Below, in pieces: positions 23,786-32,681 of a stretch of DNA of 64,000 nt. The DNA lies in contig NZ_JANIAA010000001.1 of the NCBI RefSeq assembly GCF_024505145.1, forward strand, positions 434,001 through 498,000, in the 5' to 3' direction. The stretch comes from Streptomyces rugosispiralis. Lineage in GTDB: Bacteria; Actinomycetota; Actinomycetes; Streptomycetales; Streptomycetaceae. The notes beneath the pieces were generated by a model. That model worked only from the letters and a program-made list of their open reading frames with translations. It made no database searches and had not been told where the DNA came from. A program made the position numbers and the translations under genes. Within the stretch, counting starts at the first letter, position 1; each line of letters opens with the position of its first letter.

Positions 23786-25720
23786 ATGCGCGGGCGAGGC
23801 GGCCACGAGGAGTCGGCGGCGGACACCGCCTACGCCCCTTCGGGCGCCCCGGGCACGCGCGCCGTGATCGCGCTGCGGCGGCTCGCCGCCGTCTGCGCGG
23901 TCACCGCCCGCGCCGCCCCCGGCACCCTGCTGCTCCACATAGGACTGTCGCTGCTGGTGAGCGCGTTGCCGGTGGCGACGGCCTGGCTGATGAAGCTGGT
24001 CCTGGACGATCTGGCGGGCGGTGCTCCGAGCACGCTGCTGTGGCCCGGGACGGCGATGGCCTGCCTCGGTGTGACAGCGGTGGTGGCCTCGCAGGCCATG
24101 CGATACGCGCGAGCGGAGCTGGACCGCCGGGTGGGACTGGAGATGCAGGACCGGCTGTTCGCCGCCGTCGACGGGTTCGTCGGGCTGGGGAAGTTCGAGA
24201 ACCCGCACTTCCTGGACCGCCTGCGGCTGGCCCAGCAGGCGGGCCACGAGACGGCCACCCATGTGGCGGAGAGCATCCTGGGCGTCGTACGCGCCGGGGC
24301 GACCATCGGTGGCTTCCTCGGTTCGCTCCTCCTCGTCAGCCCCATGATGGCCGGGATACTGCTGGTGGCCGGGGTGCCGGTGCTGTGGTCGGAGGTGGCA
24401 CTGGCACGACGGCGGGCGCGGATGCTGTGGGAGGTCGGGCCGGTCGAGCGGCGGGAGTTCTTCTACGCCGATCTGCTGTCGAGTGTGGAGGCGGCCAAGG
24501 AGGTCCGGCTCTTCGGCATCGGCCCGTTTCTGCGGGAGCGGATGCTCACGGAACGACGGACGGCCAACGCCGCGAAGCGGACCATGGACCGGCGCGAAAT
24601 CGCGGTGCAGACGGGGCTGGGCGGACTGGCGGCGCTGGTCTCCGGCGGTGGACTGCTCTGGGCGGTCCTCGCGGCGCGTGGCGGGGCGCTGTCGGTGGGC
24701 GATGTGACCATGCTCGTGGCCGCGATCGCCGGTGTGCAGGGGGCGCTGGCCTCGTTGGCGGGCGACGCCGCGCAGGGTCAGCAGACGCTGCTGATGTTCG
24801 ACCACTACACGGCGGTGACACAGGCCACCTCGGACCTCCCGGTCGCGGACCGGCCCCGCCCGCTGCCGACGCTGCGTCACGGAATCGAGTTCCGGGACGT
24901 CTGGTTCCGTTACTCTCCCGATCTCCCGTGGGTGCTGCGCGGCGTCGATCTGCACCTTCCGCGGGGCCGTGCGCTGGCCCTCGTCGGACTCAACGGGGCG
25001 GGCAAGTCCACCTTGGTGAAGCTGCTCTGCCGGTTCTACGACCCGACGTGCGGCGCGATCCTGTGGGACGGCGTGGACATCCGTGAGGTCGATCCGGGGC
25101 GGTTGCGGGAACGCGTGGGCGCGGTGTTCCAGGACTATATGCAGTACGACATGACGGCGGCGGAGAACATCGCACTCGGCGACCTCACCGTGCTGACGGA
25201 AGCGGAACGATCGCGTGAGCGGCTGCGCCAGGCCGCCCAACGCGCCGGAATCGACCGCCAGTTGGCCGCGCTCCCCCGGGGCTACGACACCTTGCTGACC
25301 CGGATGTTCTTCACCGAGGAGGACAAGGGCAACCCGGAGACGGGCGTGGTCCTCTCCGGCGGTCAGTGGCAACGGCTGGCGCTGGCGAGGGCGTTCCTGC
25401 GCGATGCGTGTACGCGCCGCGAACTGATGATCCTCGACGAGCCATCGGCCGGACTCGACGCGGAAGCGGAGCACGAGATCCACGCGACCCTGCGCCGTGA
25501 GCGGAGTGCCCGCACCAGCCTCCTGATCTCGCACCGGCTCAGCGCGCTGCGGGACGCGGACGTCATCGTCGTACTCAAGGACGGGCGGGTCGCCGAGCGG
25601 GGCGACCACACCCGGCTGATGGCGGCGGACGGCGAGTACGCGCGGCTCTTCACCCTCCAGGCCGGTGGCTATCAGCTCTCCGCCGAGGAGTCTGCGGTAG
25701 CGCCGGAAGAGGCCGTGTGA
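23786..25720 (+). CDS. ABC exporter, fused membrane and ATPase domains
   Basis: About 644 residues. The N-terminal half has six membrane helices (LLHIGLSLLVSALPVATAWL onward). The ATPase half has Walker A GLNGAGKST, signature VVLSGGQWQRLALARAFL, Walker B ELMILDEPSAGLD and switch His in LLISHRLSALRDAD. It is an exporter half-transporter acting as a homodimer. There is no N-terminal C39 peptidase domain, so leader removal must be done by another protein; the S26 peptidase gene overlaps its end (TGATG). A GTG at 23777 is an alternative start. In context it should export the cysteine-rich peptide. Confidence 0.88.
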   Translation: MRGRGGHEESAADTAYAPSGAPGTRAVIALRRLAAVCAVTARAAPGTLLLHIGLSLLVSALPVATAWLMKLVLDDLAGGAPSTLLWPGTAMACLGVTAVVASQAMRYARAELDRRVGLEMQDRLFAAVDGFVGLGKFENPHFLDRLRLAQQAGHETATHVAESILGVVRAGATIGGFLGSLLLVSPMMAGILLVAGVPVLWSEVALARRRARMLWEVGPVERREFFYADLLSSVEAAKEVRLFGIGPFLRERMLTERRTANAAKRTMDRREIAVQTGLGGLAALVSGGGLLWAVLAARGGALSVGDVTMLVAAIAGVQGALASLAGDAAQGQQTLLMFDHYTAVTQATSDLPVADRPRPLPTLRHGIEFRDVWFRYSPDLPWVLRGVDLHLPRGRALALVGLNGAGKSTLVKLLCRFYDPTCGAILWDGVDIREVDPGRLRERVGAVFQDYMQYDMTAAENIALGDLTVLTEAERSRERLRQAAQRAGIDRQLAALPRGYDTLLTRMFFTEEDKGNPETGVVLSGGQWQRLALARAFLRDACTRRELMILDEPSAGLDAEAEHEIHATLRRERSARTSLLISHRLSALRDADVIVVLKDGRVAERGDHTRLMAADGEYARLFTLQAGGYQLSAEESAVAPEEAV

Positions 25721-26244
25721 TGGGTCTGATGGCGCTGGGACTGGGGATGGCCCTGGGGGCGGCTCTCATCACGGGGACGGTGCTGCGGCGGACGCTCGTG
25801 GTCGTGACCGTACGGGGCGGGAGCATGGAACCCACGTACCGCGACGGCGAGCGAGTGCTGGTGCGGCGCGGCGGACGGTGCGCGGTCGGGCAGGTGGTCG
25901 TCGTACGGCAGGAGGACGGCGGGCGCCCGTCACCCGCGCCGAGCCAGGCGGTGGCGGCCGTGGGCAACGCACAGGACTGGATGATCAAACGTGTGGCGGC
26001 GGTTGCGGGCGACCGCCCGCCACCGGGAGCACTCCCGGCCCCGTACGCCACCGATGGCCCCGTCCCACCCGGAGCACTGGTCCTCCTGGGCGACAACACC
26101 CACAACAGCTACGACTCCCGCGAGGCGGGCTACTTCCCCGCGGCACACGTCCTGGGCACCGTCCTCCGGCCCCGCCCCCGGCCGACGTACGATGAGACGC
26201 GACAGCCACGGGGATGCCGAGCCGCGCACACGAGGAGCTGCTAG
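25720..26244 (+). CDS. S26-family signal peptidase
   Basis: A 174-residue type I signal peptidase-like protein with one N-terminal membrane helix (LGLGMALGAALITGTVL). Box B is VRGGSMEPTYRDGERVLV with nucleophile Ser35; the general base Lys90 is in QDWMIKRVAAVAGD; box E is LLGDNTHNSYDSREAG. All catalytic parts are intact. It is smaller than housekeeping LepB and is translationally coupled to the ABC exporter, so it is probably dedicated to cleaving the precursor peptide after ASA. The C-terminal tail contains two cysteines. Confidence 0.88.
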   Translation: MGLMALGLGMALGAALITGTVLRRTLVVVTVRGGSMEPTYRDGERVLVRRGGRCAVGQVVVVRQEDGGRPSPAPSQAVAAVGNAQDWMIKRVAAVAGDRPPPGALPAPYATDGPVPPGALVLLGDNTHNSYDSREAGYFPAAHVLGTVLRPRPRPTYDETRQPRGCRAAHTRSC

Positions 26245-26255
26245 CGTCCGGCACC

Positions 26256-26645
26256 GTGAGCGACAGCGTATACGTGGGCAATGCGGGCAAGGACGCGGCA
26301 CTGGACCGGGGGTGGCTCCTCGGACACTTCAAGGACGTCGGCGATCCGCGCCACAGCGAGGCCGTGGAGATCAAATGGGGCGTCCACCCTCGTGGCGACG
26401 AACGAGCGGAGTGGGTGAGGGGCGAGGAACGCACCGCTCTCCTGGTTCTCATCAGCGGGCGTTTCCGCGTGGAACTCCCCGGCCATGACGTTCTTCTGGA
26501 AGAGCGGGGTGATTACGTCGTGTGGGGACACGGAGTCGACCACTCATGGTTCGCGGAGGAAGAGTCGGTGGTGCTGACCGTCCGATGGCCTTCCGTGCCC
26601 GGTTACGCGGTGGCCGGGAATGGCGGAGCGCACCCGCGGAGCTGA
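26256..26645 (+). CDS. Cupin-like small protein
   Basis: A 129-residue protein read as a single beta-barrel: EIKWGVHPRGDERAEWVRGE, LLVLISGRFRVELPGHDVLL and ERGDYVVWGHGVDHSWFAEE, with cupin-like glycines and a His-x-x-x-x-x-His set, then VVLTVRWPSVPGY. Function unknown; it may bind a metal or small ligand. The frame is open from an ATG at 26214 overlapping the peptidase gene, but the conserved part starts at SDSVYVGNAGKDAALDRG, so the GTG at 26256 is preferred. Same strand as the peptide locus, possibly its last gene. Confidence 0.65.
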   Translation: MSDSVYVGNAGKDAALDRGWLLGHFKDVGDPRHSEAVEIKWGVHPRGDERAEWVRGEERTALLVLISGRFRVELPGHDVLLEERGDYVVWGHGVDHSWFAEEESVVLTVRWPSVPGYAVAGNGGAHPRS

Positions 26646-26658
26646 GCACACCGGCCGC

Positions 26659-26698
26659 ACTCGGCCACTCAGCCACTCAGCCACTCGGCCACTCGGCC
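26659..26698. repeat. Five tandem 8-base repeats
   Basis: ACTCGGCC, ACTCAGCC, ACTCAGCC, ACTCGGCC, ACTCGGCC follow each other without gaps between the cupin-like gene and the phosphotransferase gene. It is a short variable-number repeat in the leader region of the latter. Confidence 0.85.
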
Positions 26699-26718
26699 GC
26701 TGAAGACGGGGGATCACC

Positions 26719-27693
26719 ATGACACGCGATGCCGGCGAGGAACTCGTGGCGGCGAACCCGGGCCTCCCCGAGGCCACGGGTAGCCGACGGTTGGACTGGG
26801 CGGCGCTGCCGCGCGAGGTGACGGCTCGGATCGAGCGGCTGCTCGGCAGCCCGGTGGCCCACGCGATCAGCCAGCGGGGCGGGTTTTCCGAGGGGCTCGC
26901 CGCACGAGTGCGCCTGGAGAACGGGAAAGGTGCGTTCATCAAGGCGGCCGACTCGGTGATGGCACCGGCGGTGGCGGACTTCCACCGCCGTGAGATCACC
27001 GTGTCCCAGCGGCTTCCCAGGGAGGTGCCGGCGCCGCGGTTGCTCGACGCGTACGACGACGGCACCTGGGTCGTGCTGGCCTTCGAGGAGATCGTGGGAT
27101 ACCTGCCCGCCCAGCCGTGGCAGCGGGAGGAACTCGACAGAGTGCTCGCGGCCGTCACCGATATGGCGGAGGTCCTGACGCCATCGCCCGTGAACGAGGC
27201 AATCCTGAGCAAGCCGCGCCTCGGAGGATGGCTGGCGATGGCGGACGACGCCGCTGTCAGGGGCAAGGTCGGGGAGCTGTCACCGTGGGCGGCCCACCAT
27301 TTCGACCAACTCGCCGCCCTGGAAGAGAACGCCTCGCTGGATGGCGCCACTCTCCTGCACGGAGACTTGTACCCGTTCAACATCATGCTGACCGCGGACC
27401 GTGTCTTCGTCGTCGACTGGCCGCACGCCTGGATCGGCCCCCGTCACTGTGATGCGGTCACATTGATGTCGAGCGCCTCCCTCAGCGGTGTGGACCCGCG
27501 GCCGATCGCCCGGAACCACCCGCTGACCCGCGACCTGGACCCCGCCCGGATCAACGAGATGCTCGCCCTGCACGCCGGATTTCTCCTCCGGACCGCTGCC
27601 GCGGCCGGGCCGGCCGCCGATCCCAACATCGTGGCCATGATGACCGCGCTGGGTCTCGCCTCACTGCGCTGGCTGCGCGGTGCTCGGCCGTAG
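26719..27693 (+). CDS. APH-like phosphotransferase family protein
   Basis: A 324-residue protein of the aminoglycoside-phosphotransferase/choline-kinase fold. The catalytic loop is LLHGDLYPFNIMLTADRVFV with the HGDLxPxNI motif, and the magnesium-binding Asp follows in VVDWPHAWIGPRHCD. The N-lobe has GGFSEGLAARVRLENG and the ATP-binding Lys in GAFIKAADS. Such proteins phosphorylate small hydroxyl compounds, including antibiotics, but most genomic copies have unknown substrates. It follows the peptide locus on the same strand and could be unrelated. Confidence 0.8.
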   Translation: MTRDAGEELVAANPGLPEATGSRRLDWAALPREVTARIERLLGSPVAHAISQRGGFSEGLAARVRLENGKGAFIKAADSVMAPAVADFHRREITVSQRLPREVPAPRLLDAYDDGTWVVLAFEEIVGYLPAQPWQREELDRVLAAVTDMAEVLTPSPVNEAILSKPRLGGWLAMADDAAVRGKVGELSPWAAHHFDQLAALEENASLDGATLLHGDLYPFNIMLTADRVFVVDWPHAWIGPRHCDAVTLMSSASLSGVDPRPIARNHPLTRDLDPARINEMLALHAGFLLRTAAAAGPAADPNIVAMMTALGLASLRWLRGARP

Positions 27694-27829
27694 ACATCCC
27701 GGCGACCGGGCGGCGCGCGGGTGATGGCCACCCCTACAGCAGATGCGCTTTCGACGCGGGCGACGAGCGCGACGACACTCACGGACCCACGCGGACGGCC
27801 CGACGCGGCGCGCCACACCGGCCCCGGCG

Positions 27830-28509
27830 TCAGCCCCGCGCTTGGCCCAGGTGCTCACCGAAGAAGCCCGCGAGCTTCTCGACGGCGGGGTCCACGTACT
27901 GCTTCTTGTCGTAGAGGTCGACATGGCCGGCGCCGTCGATCCAGTGGATCTCCTCGGGGCCGATGGCCCGCTGGAACGCTTCGACGCTCATCCAGGACGT
28001 GACGGCTCGGGTGCCGACGAGGGGTGCCGGGCGCGCGGGGTGCGGTAGTACGCGAAGCCCTCGGCGCCGTGCGCTCCGCCGAGCGCGCACCGGGCCTCGG
28101 TGGTGCGCGCGTCGGCCGCGGCGGCCGGCATGCTCTGGACCGCGGCCGGGGCCTGGGTCCCGTCGGCTCCCAGCCGGAACTGGCGGGCGATGTCGACGGC
28201 GCTGACCGTGGCGACGGCCTGGACGCGGTGATCGCTCGCGGTGGCGGGCAGCACGTAGCCACCGGGGGCGCAGATGCCGACCGCGCCGATGCGGCCCGAG
28301 TCGACTTCGCCGCGGGTGGTGAGGAAGGAGACGGCGGCCTTGAGGTCCTCGACGCGGTGGGCGGGATCCTCCAGGCCACGCGGCAAGCCACCGCCGGGGT
28401 GGCCGACGACGATCGCCGGGCGCGGGGCCTGTGCCGGGGTGTCGGGGACGTAGAGGTGACCGGCGAGCGGGATGCCGACACTGTCGAAGGTGACGTTCGT
28501 CTTCACCAC
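27830..28509 (-). pseudogene. Decayed alpha/beta hydrolase (YcjY-like)
   Basis: The N-terminal part reads VKTNVTFDSVGIPLAGHLYV, PAIVVGHPGGG and then jumps directly to LPRGLEDPAHRVEDLKAAVS; intact relatives have about 30 more residues (the VKEQTAGxYA...YQGESGG block) between these, so an in-frame deletion is likely. The nucleophile elbow is GICAPGGYVLP. Near 28025 the frame shifts, and the end (WMSVEAFQRAIGPEEIHWID then GAGHVDLYDKKQYVDPAVEK) continues in another frame. Two separate lesions make it a pseudogene. Confidence 0.78.
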
Positions 28510-28682
28510 GGGATGCTCCAGGTGTGCTGTCTCGGCGGAGCCGCACCACGGCGGTGCGTCGTGGCGAGGCGGTGAGTACGCCCCAGGGATCCGCCCCGGG
28601 CGGTGGGCTCCGCGCCCGGCACATCGCCGGGCACTCCCCCGCTCTCGGGGCGCGACGCCGTCGCCGCGCTGCGCGTGGAGGC

Positions 28683-28840
28683 GCGGCCGACCCCGTGGAC
28701 CCCGAACTGGCCCAACTCGTTGGCGAGTTGTCCGTGCAGGACGCCGACTTCCGCACCTGATGGGCTGGACTGCGACATCTGGAGCAGCCCCGGCGGCTCG
28801 GGTCAGCGCCTCATGGTCCTCACCGCCGAGCCGCTCCGCG
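28683..28840 (+). pseudogene. Remnant of an XRE regulator with MmyB-like ligand domain
   Basis: DPELAQLVGELSVQDADFRT stops at 28760, and DGLDCDIWSSPGGSGQRLMV followed by LTAEP continues in the next frame from 28759. These are consecutive parts of the C-terminal MmyB-like domain of actinobacterial XRE regulators. The helix-turn-helix is not visible. The 400-base gap 28510-28910 otherwise holds nothing I can recognise. It is divergent from the decayed hydrolase, as intact pairs of this kind often are. Confidence 0.6.
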
Positions 28841-28910
28841 ACGACCGAGCCCGGAACCGTCGCAGCACTTCGGAGCCGGTCCCGGGGCTCCGTACCGACG
28901 ACGAGTCGTC

Positions 28911-29645
28911 CTACGGCTTGGGTGGGTCGAGCCGGTAGCCGTGTCCGCGCAGAGTGGTGAGGACGGGTAGGGCGACGGGCACGGGCGCGTCGGACGCCGC
29001 CGCCTGAAGCCGGCGGCGCAGGGAGGACATGGTGACGTCCAGGGTCTTGGTCGGCCCGAACCAGTTCTCGTCCCACACCTCCGCCATGAGCGATTCGCGG
29101 GAGACCGCCTCCTCCGGATGCCGGACCAGGACGGCGAGGAGCTCGAACTCCTTGGGACGCAGTTCGACCTCCCGGTCACCGAGGTGGCAGCGGCGCGCCG
29201 CGGTGTCCACGGTGAGATCGCCGATGCGGACCAGTTCGTCCGGTCCCGCCGGGGCGGGCGGGCGGCGGCGGAGATGGGCGCGGAGGCGGGCGAGCAGCAC
29301 GTTCATGCTGAAGGGTTTGGCGAGGTAGTCGTCGGCGCCCGCGTCCAGGCCCTCGATGACGTCGATCTCCTCGCTGCGGGCGGTCAGGATGAGGATCAGG
29401 ACATCGGGATGCTCATTGCGCAGCTGCCGCGCCACGTCGATGCCGTCCATGTCGGGGAGGCCGAGGTCGAGGAGGACGACGTCGTTGGGGCTCCGACCGG
29501 CCTCGGCCAGGCCGGAACCGCCGGCCCGGGCCCAGGTCACCGCGTAGCCGTGGGATCGCAGACCAGCCTCCACATGCCGCCCGATGACCTCGTCGTCCTC
29601 GATGAACAAGACGGACACCGTGTCCTTGGCCCCTGTCGCCCACAT
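28911..29645 (-). CDS. OmpR/PhoB-type response regulator
   Basis: A 244-residue regulator. Receiver: SVLFIEDDEVIGRHVEAGLR, phospho-Asp in DVVLLDLGLPDMDGIDVA, Lys in DYLAKPFSMNVLLARLRAHL. The winged helix has RPKEFELLAVLVRHPEEAV and TLDVTMSSLRRRL and TTLRGHGYRLD. It is divergent from the sensor kinase at 29778, with 132 bases between, and the two surely form a pair. The start could also be the GTG ten codons in, before SVLFIE. Confidence 0.9.
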   Translation of the reverse strand: MWATGAKDTVSVLFIEDDEVIGRHVEAGLRSHGYAVTWARAGGSGLAEAGRSPNDVVLLDLGLPDMDGIDVARQLRNEHPDVLILILTARSEEIDVIEGLDAGADDYLAKPFSMNVLLARLRAHLRRRPPAPAGPDELVRIGDLTVDTAARRCHLGDREVELRPKEFELLAVLVRHPEEAVSRESLMAEVWDENWFGPTKTLDVTMSSLRRRLQAAASDAPVPVALPVLTTLRGHGYRLDPPKP

Positions 29646-29777
29646 GTTCCGAAGCGTAGAGCGCGTGACCGCCCGGGGCGCGCGGACGGTCCGCTGTCAG
29701 GGTTCACTCGGCTGTTCCACGGACGGTGGCGACCCTGCCTCGGCCGCACCGGGCGCGCCCGCGCTCATGATGGGCGT

Positions 29778-31082
29778 ATGAGACAGCGCGTGATGCGGGT
29801 GGCCGTGATGGCGGTGCTGGTGGCGCTGATCCTGCTCGCCACGCCGCTGGCGCTCGGGATCCAGACGGCCTTCTTCGCGAACAAGCGGGATGAGCTGGAG
29901 CGCGCGGCCCTGGCGGCCGCGGTCCATGTACCCCCGTTCGTGGTGGGCGGCCATGTGGAGCTGCCCCCTCATGAGCGTGGCATCGATGTCGGGGCGTACG
30001 ACCTGTCCGGGCGGCTGCGTAACGGCAGCGGCCCCAGGAAGGCGGACGCGATCACCCGGGAGGCCCGGAAGGGGGTCCTGGTCCGGGGCCGCGACGACCA
30101 CCAGATCGTGGTGGCCGCTCCCCTGTCCACCAAGGAGCAGCTGATCGGTACGGTCCGCGCGTCGTCCGGCACCGCGGAGGTATGGCGCCGCATCGTCCTG
30201 GCCTGGCTGGGTCTGGCCGGTCTCGCCCTGGCGGCGCTGGCCACGGCCGTCGTGGTGGCACGCCGCCAGGCACGCACGCTCAGCGCGCCCCTGGAGGCGC
30301 TGTCGGCGAAGGCCGGAGCGGTGGCGGGCGGGGACTTCACCGCGCGTGCCGAAGGCAGCGCGATCGCCGAGATCGACCAGGTGGCGCGCACCCAGAACAC
30401 CATGGTCGACCATCTGACCAGGTGGCTCGAGCACGAGCGCCACTTCACCTCCAACGCCTCCCACCAGTTGCGCACCCCGCTGGCCGGTCTGCAACTCGGT
30501 CTGGAGGCAGCCGTCGGCGATCCCGGCGCGGATCTGCGAGCGGCGCTGACGGAGGCCCTGGAACAGGCCCGGCATCTTCAGCGGACCGTGGACGAGGTGC
30601 TCCGGCTGGCCAGGGCGGCGCCACTCCCCGGTGCACCCACGACCACCCGGCCCGCCGCCGAGGTGGTCGAAGGGGTGGAGCGCCGCTGGCACGGTACGTT
30701 CGCCGCCGAGGGCCGGCGTCTGGACTTCGTTGCCGAGCCGGACGGCGACGGCCTGCGGATCCCCGACCGCACCGCCGAACAGATCTTGGACGTCCTGCTG
30801 GACAACGCTCTGCGGCACGGCCGCGGTGCCATCCAGATCACCGTGCGCGAGATGGGCGGCGCGACCGCCGTCGACGTGTCCGACGAGGGCTCGCTGGCAC
30901 TCGACCGACGGACCCTCTTCCGGCGGGGGGCGACCACATCCCCCGCCGGAAGAGGCATCGGACTGACATTGGCCCGGGAACTGGCCGAGACGGCCGGGGG
31001 CCGGCTCACCCTCGCCCGGTCCAAGCCCACCACCTTCACTCTGCTGCTGCCCGCCGCGGAGCCACCGCCGTCCCACGAGTGA
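29778..31082 (+). CDS. Sensor histidine kinase
   Basis: A 434-residue kinase. An N-terminal helix (VMAVLVALILLATPLALGIQ) and a second near residue 145 (IVLAWLGLAGLALAALATAV) enclose a small extracellular sensor. A HAMP linker is followed by HFTSNASHQLRTPLAGLQLG with the phospho-His, and by ATPase motifs QILDVLLDNALRHG and RGIGLTLARELAETAGG. The D-box is degenerate (VDVSDEGSLA), as in several Streptomyces kinases. Partner is the divergent regulator at 28911-29645. It lies just before the diamino-acid polymer locus but nothing in the sequence links them. Confidence 0.9.
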   Translation: MRQRVMRVAVMAVLVALILLATPLALGIQTAFFANKRDELERAALAAAVHVPPFVVGGHVELPPHERGIDVGAYDLSGRLRNGSGPRKADAITREARKGVLVRGRDDHQIVVAAPLSTKEQLIGTVRASSGTAEVWRRIVLAWLGLAGLALAALATAVVVARRQARTLSAPLEALSAKAGAVAGGDFTARAEGSAIAEIDQVARTQNTMVDHLTRWLEHERHFTSNASHQLRTPLAGLQLGLEAAVGDPGADLRAALTEALEQARHLQRTVDEVLRLARAAPLPGAPTTTRPAAEVVEGVERRWHGTFAAEGRRLDFVAEPDGDGLRIPDRTAEQILDVLLDNALRHGRGAIQITVREMGGATAVDVSDEGSLALDRRTLFRRGATTSPAGRGIGLTLARELAETAGGRLTLARSKPTTFTLLLPAAEPPPSHE

Positions 31083-31301
31083 GGCGCGCCTTGTCGGCCG
31101 GCTCGGCCCGCGCCCTTTCGAGGCCGGGTACGCGCGGAACGCCGACGCCCCGTCCTGGGCCCGGTGCGTCCAGGACGACGGCGTCAACAGGTTTTGCCGT
31201 CGTCTAACCCCCGTCGCGCTGGGTGTTAACCACCCCCTTCCTAGCGTGGTAAGCGTCAAGGGTTCGCCCGCGGACGCAAAGCGTCTTTGGGGAGGTTTAC
31301 G

Positions 31302-32666
31302 ATGACCACGCTCCTCCTGCCAGCTCCGCTGACGGCACCACGAGTCAGCGGCGATCTGCCCGGTCCCCGCTCCACCGCCCTGCTGGCCCATCAGGAGCGG
31401 TGGGAGTCGAGCGCGCGGACCTACCCGCGCCATCTGCCCATCGCCCTGGCCGAGGGTTCGGGCAGCTTCGTCCGGGACGTCGACGGCAATGTCTTCATCG
31501 ACTTCCTCGCCGGCGCCGGGGTGCTGTCACTCGGCCACAACCATCCGGAGCTGGTGCGGGCCGTCCGGCATCAGCTCGGCTCCCTCACCCACGGCTTGGA
31601 CTTCCCCACCCCCGCCAAGGACGCCTTCGCCCAGGCCCAGCTGTCCATGCTGGCGCCGGAGCTGCGCAAGCGCACCCGGCTGCACTTCTGCGGGCCGACG
31701 GGGGCCAACGCCGTCGAGGCGGCCATCAAGCTCTGCAAGATCGCGACCGGCCGGGGCGACATCATCTCCTTCCAGGGCGCCTTCCACGGCAGCACCCACG
31801 CGACGATGGCGCTCAGCGGGCTGGTGTCCCAGAAGGCGCCCGTGCGCGATGGCATGCCCGGGGTGCACTTCTTCCCGTACACCGCCGGTGACCCGGCCCC
31901 GGGCGTCCGCTCCGGCGACGGCGCCGACCTCCTGGAGCAGGCGTTGCGGGACAGCAACGGCGGCATTTCACCGCCGGCCGCGGTGATCATGGAGATGGTG
32001 CAGGGTGAGGGCGGAAACTTCGTCGCCCGCGCCGACTTCGTCCGCAAAGTGCGCGAGGTGACCCGTTCGCTGGGCATCCCTCTGATCGTCGACGAGGTCC
32101 AGACCGGCTGCGGACGCACCGGCACCTGGTTCGCCTTCGAGCAGTACGGCATCGAACCGGATGTCATCGTGGCGTCCAAGGCGCTGAGCGGCATCGGTCT
32201 GCCGGTCGCCCTCATCCTCTACGACACCGCGCTGGACACCTGGGCGCCCGGTGCGCACATCGGGACCTTCCGCGGCAATCAACTGGCCTTCGCCGCCGGG
32301 GTGGAGACGATCCGCATCTTCCGGCGGGACGGCGTCCTGGGGAACGTCCGCCGACGGGGCGCTCAGATCGCGGACCGGCTGGGCGGGCTGACCCGCGATC
32401 CATGGGTCCGCCAAGTGCGCGGCCGCGGGCTGATGTGGGGGATCGAACTGGCGGACCCCCGCGACGGCCGCCCCGCCACCGAGGTCGCGGCCGCGGTCCA
32501 GCATCACGCGCTGCGCCACGGGCTCATCGTGGAACGCGGCGGACGCGACGACGCCGTGGTGCGTCTCCTGCCCCCGCTGAACGTCACCGCCGAGGTCGTG
32601 GACATGGCCTGCTCGATCCTGGTGGATGCCGTCCGGGCCGGTACCGATCGTTCCTCGGGCCGCTGA
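31302..32666 (+). CDS. Diaminobutyrate-2-oxoglutarate aminotransferase
   Basis: A 454-residue class-III PLP transaminase. Key motifs are LHFCGPTGANAVEAAIKLCK (the GPTGxxAVE block that marks diaminobutyrate transaminases such as EctB, Dat and PvdH), FQGAFHGSTHATMALSG, IPLIVDEVQTGCGRTG, and PDVIVASKALSGIGLPVA with the PLP lysine. It should convert aspartate semialdehyde to L-2,4-diaminobutyrate with glutamate. GGGGAGG precedes the ATG. It is followed after 15 bases by an aspartokinase and then a Pls-like synthetase; ectA and ectC are absent, so the product is probably a monomer for polymer synthesis and not ectoine. Confidence 0.88.
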   Translation: MTTLLLPAPLTAPRVSGDLPGPRSTALLAHQERWESSARTYPRHLPIALAEGSGSFVRDVDGNVFIDFLAGAGVLSLGHNHPELVRAVRHQLGSLTHGLDFPTPAKDAFAQAQLSMLAPELRKRTRLHFCGPTGANAVEAAIKLCKIATGRGDIISFQGAFHGSTHATMALSGLVSQKAPVRDGMPGVHFFPYTAGDPAPGVRSGDGADLLEQALRDSNGGISPPAAVIMEMVQGEGGNFVARADFVRKVREVTRSLGIPLIVDEVQTGCGRTGTWFAFEQYGIEPDVIVASKALSGIGLPVALILYDTALDTWAPGAHIGTFRGNQLAFAAGVETIRIFRRDGVLGNVRRRGAQIADRLGGLTRDPWVRQVRGRGLMWGIELADPRDGRPATEVAAAVQHHALRHGLIVERGGRDDAVVRLLPPLNVTAEVVDMACSILVDAVRAGTDRSSGR

Positions 32667-32681
32667 GATTGGGGGAATCGG

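Noticed and set aside
26659..26698. CRISPR-like array
   Set aside because: The repeats are eight bases long and contiguous without spacers.
31302..32666. Ectoine biosynthesis as the role of the diaminobutyrate aminotransferase
   Set aside because: No EctA acetyltransferase or EctC synthase is adjacent; instead an aspartokinase and a Pls-type synthetase follow in the same operon.
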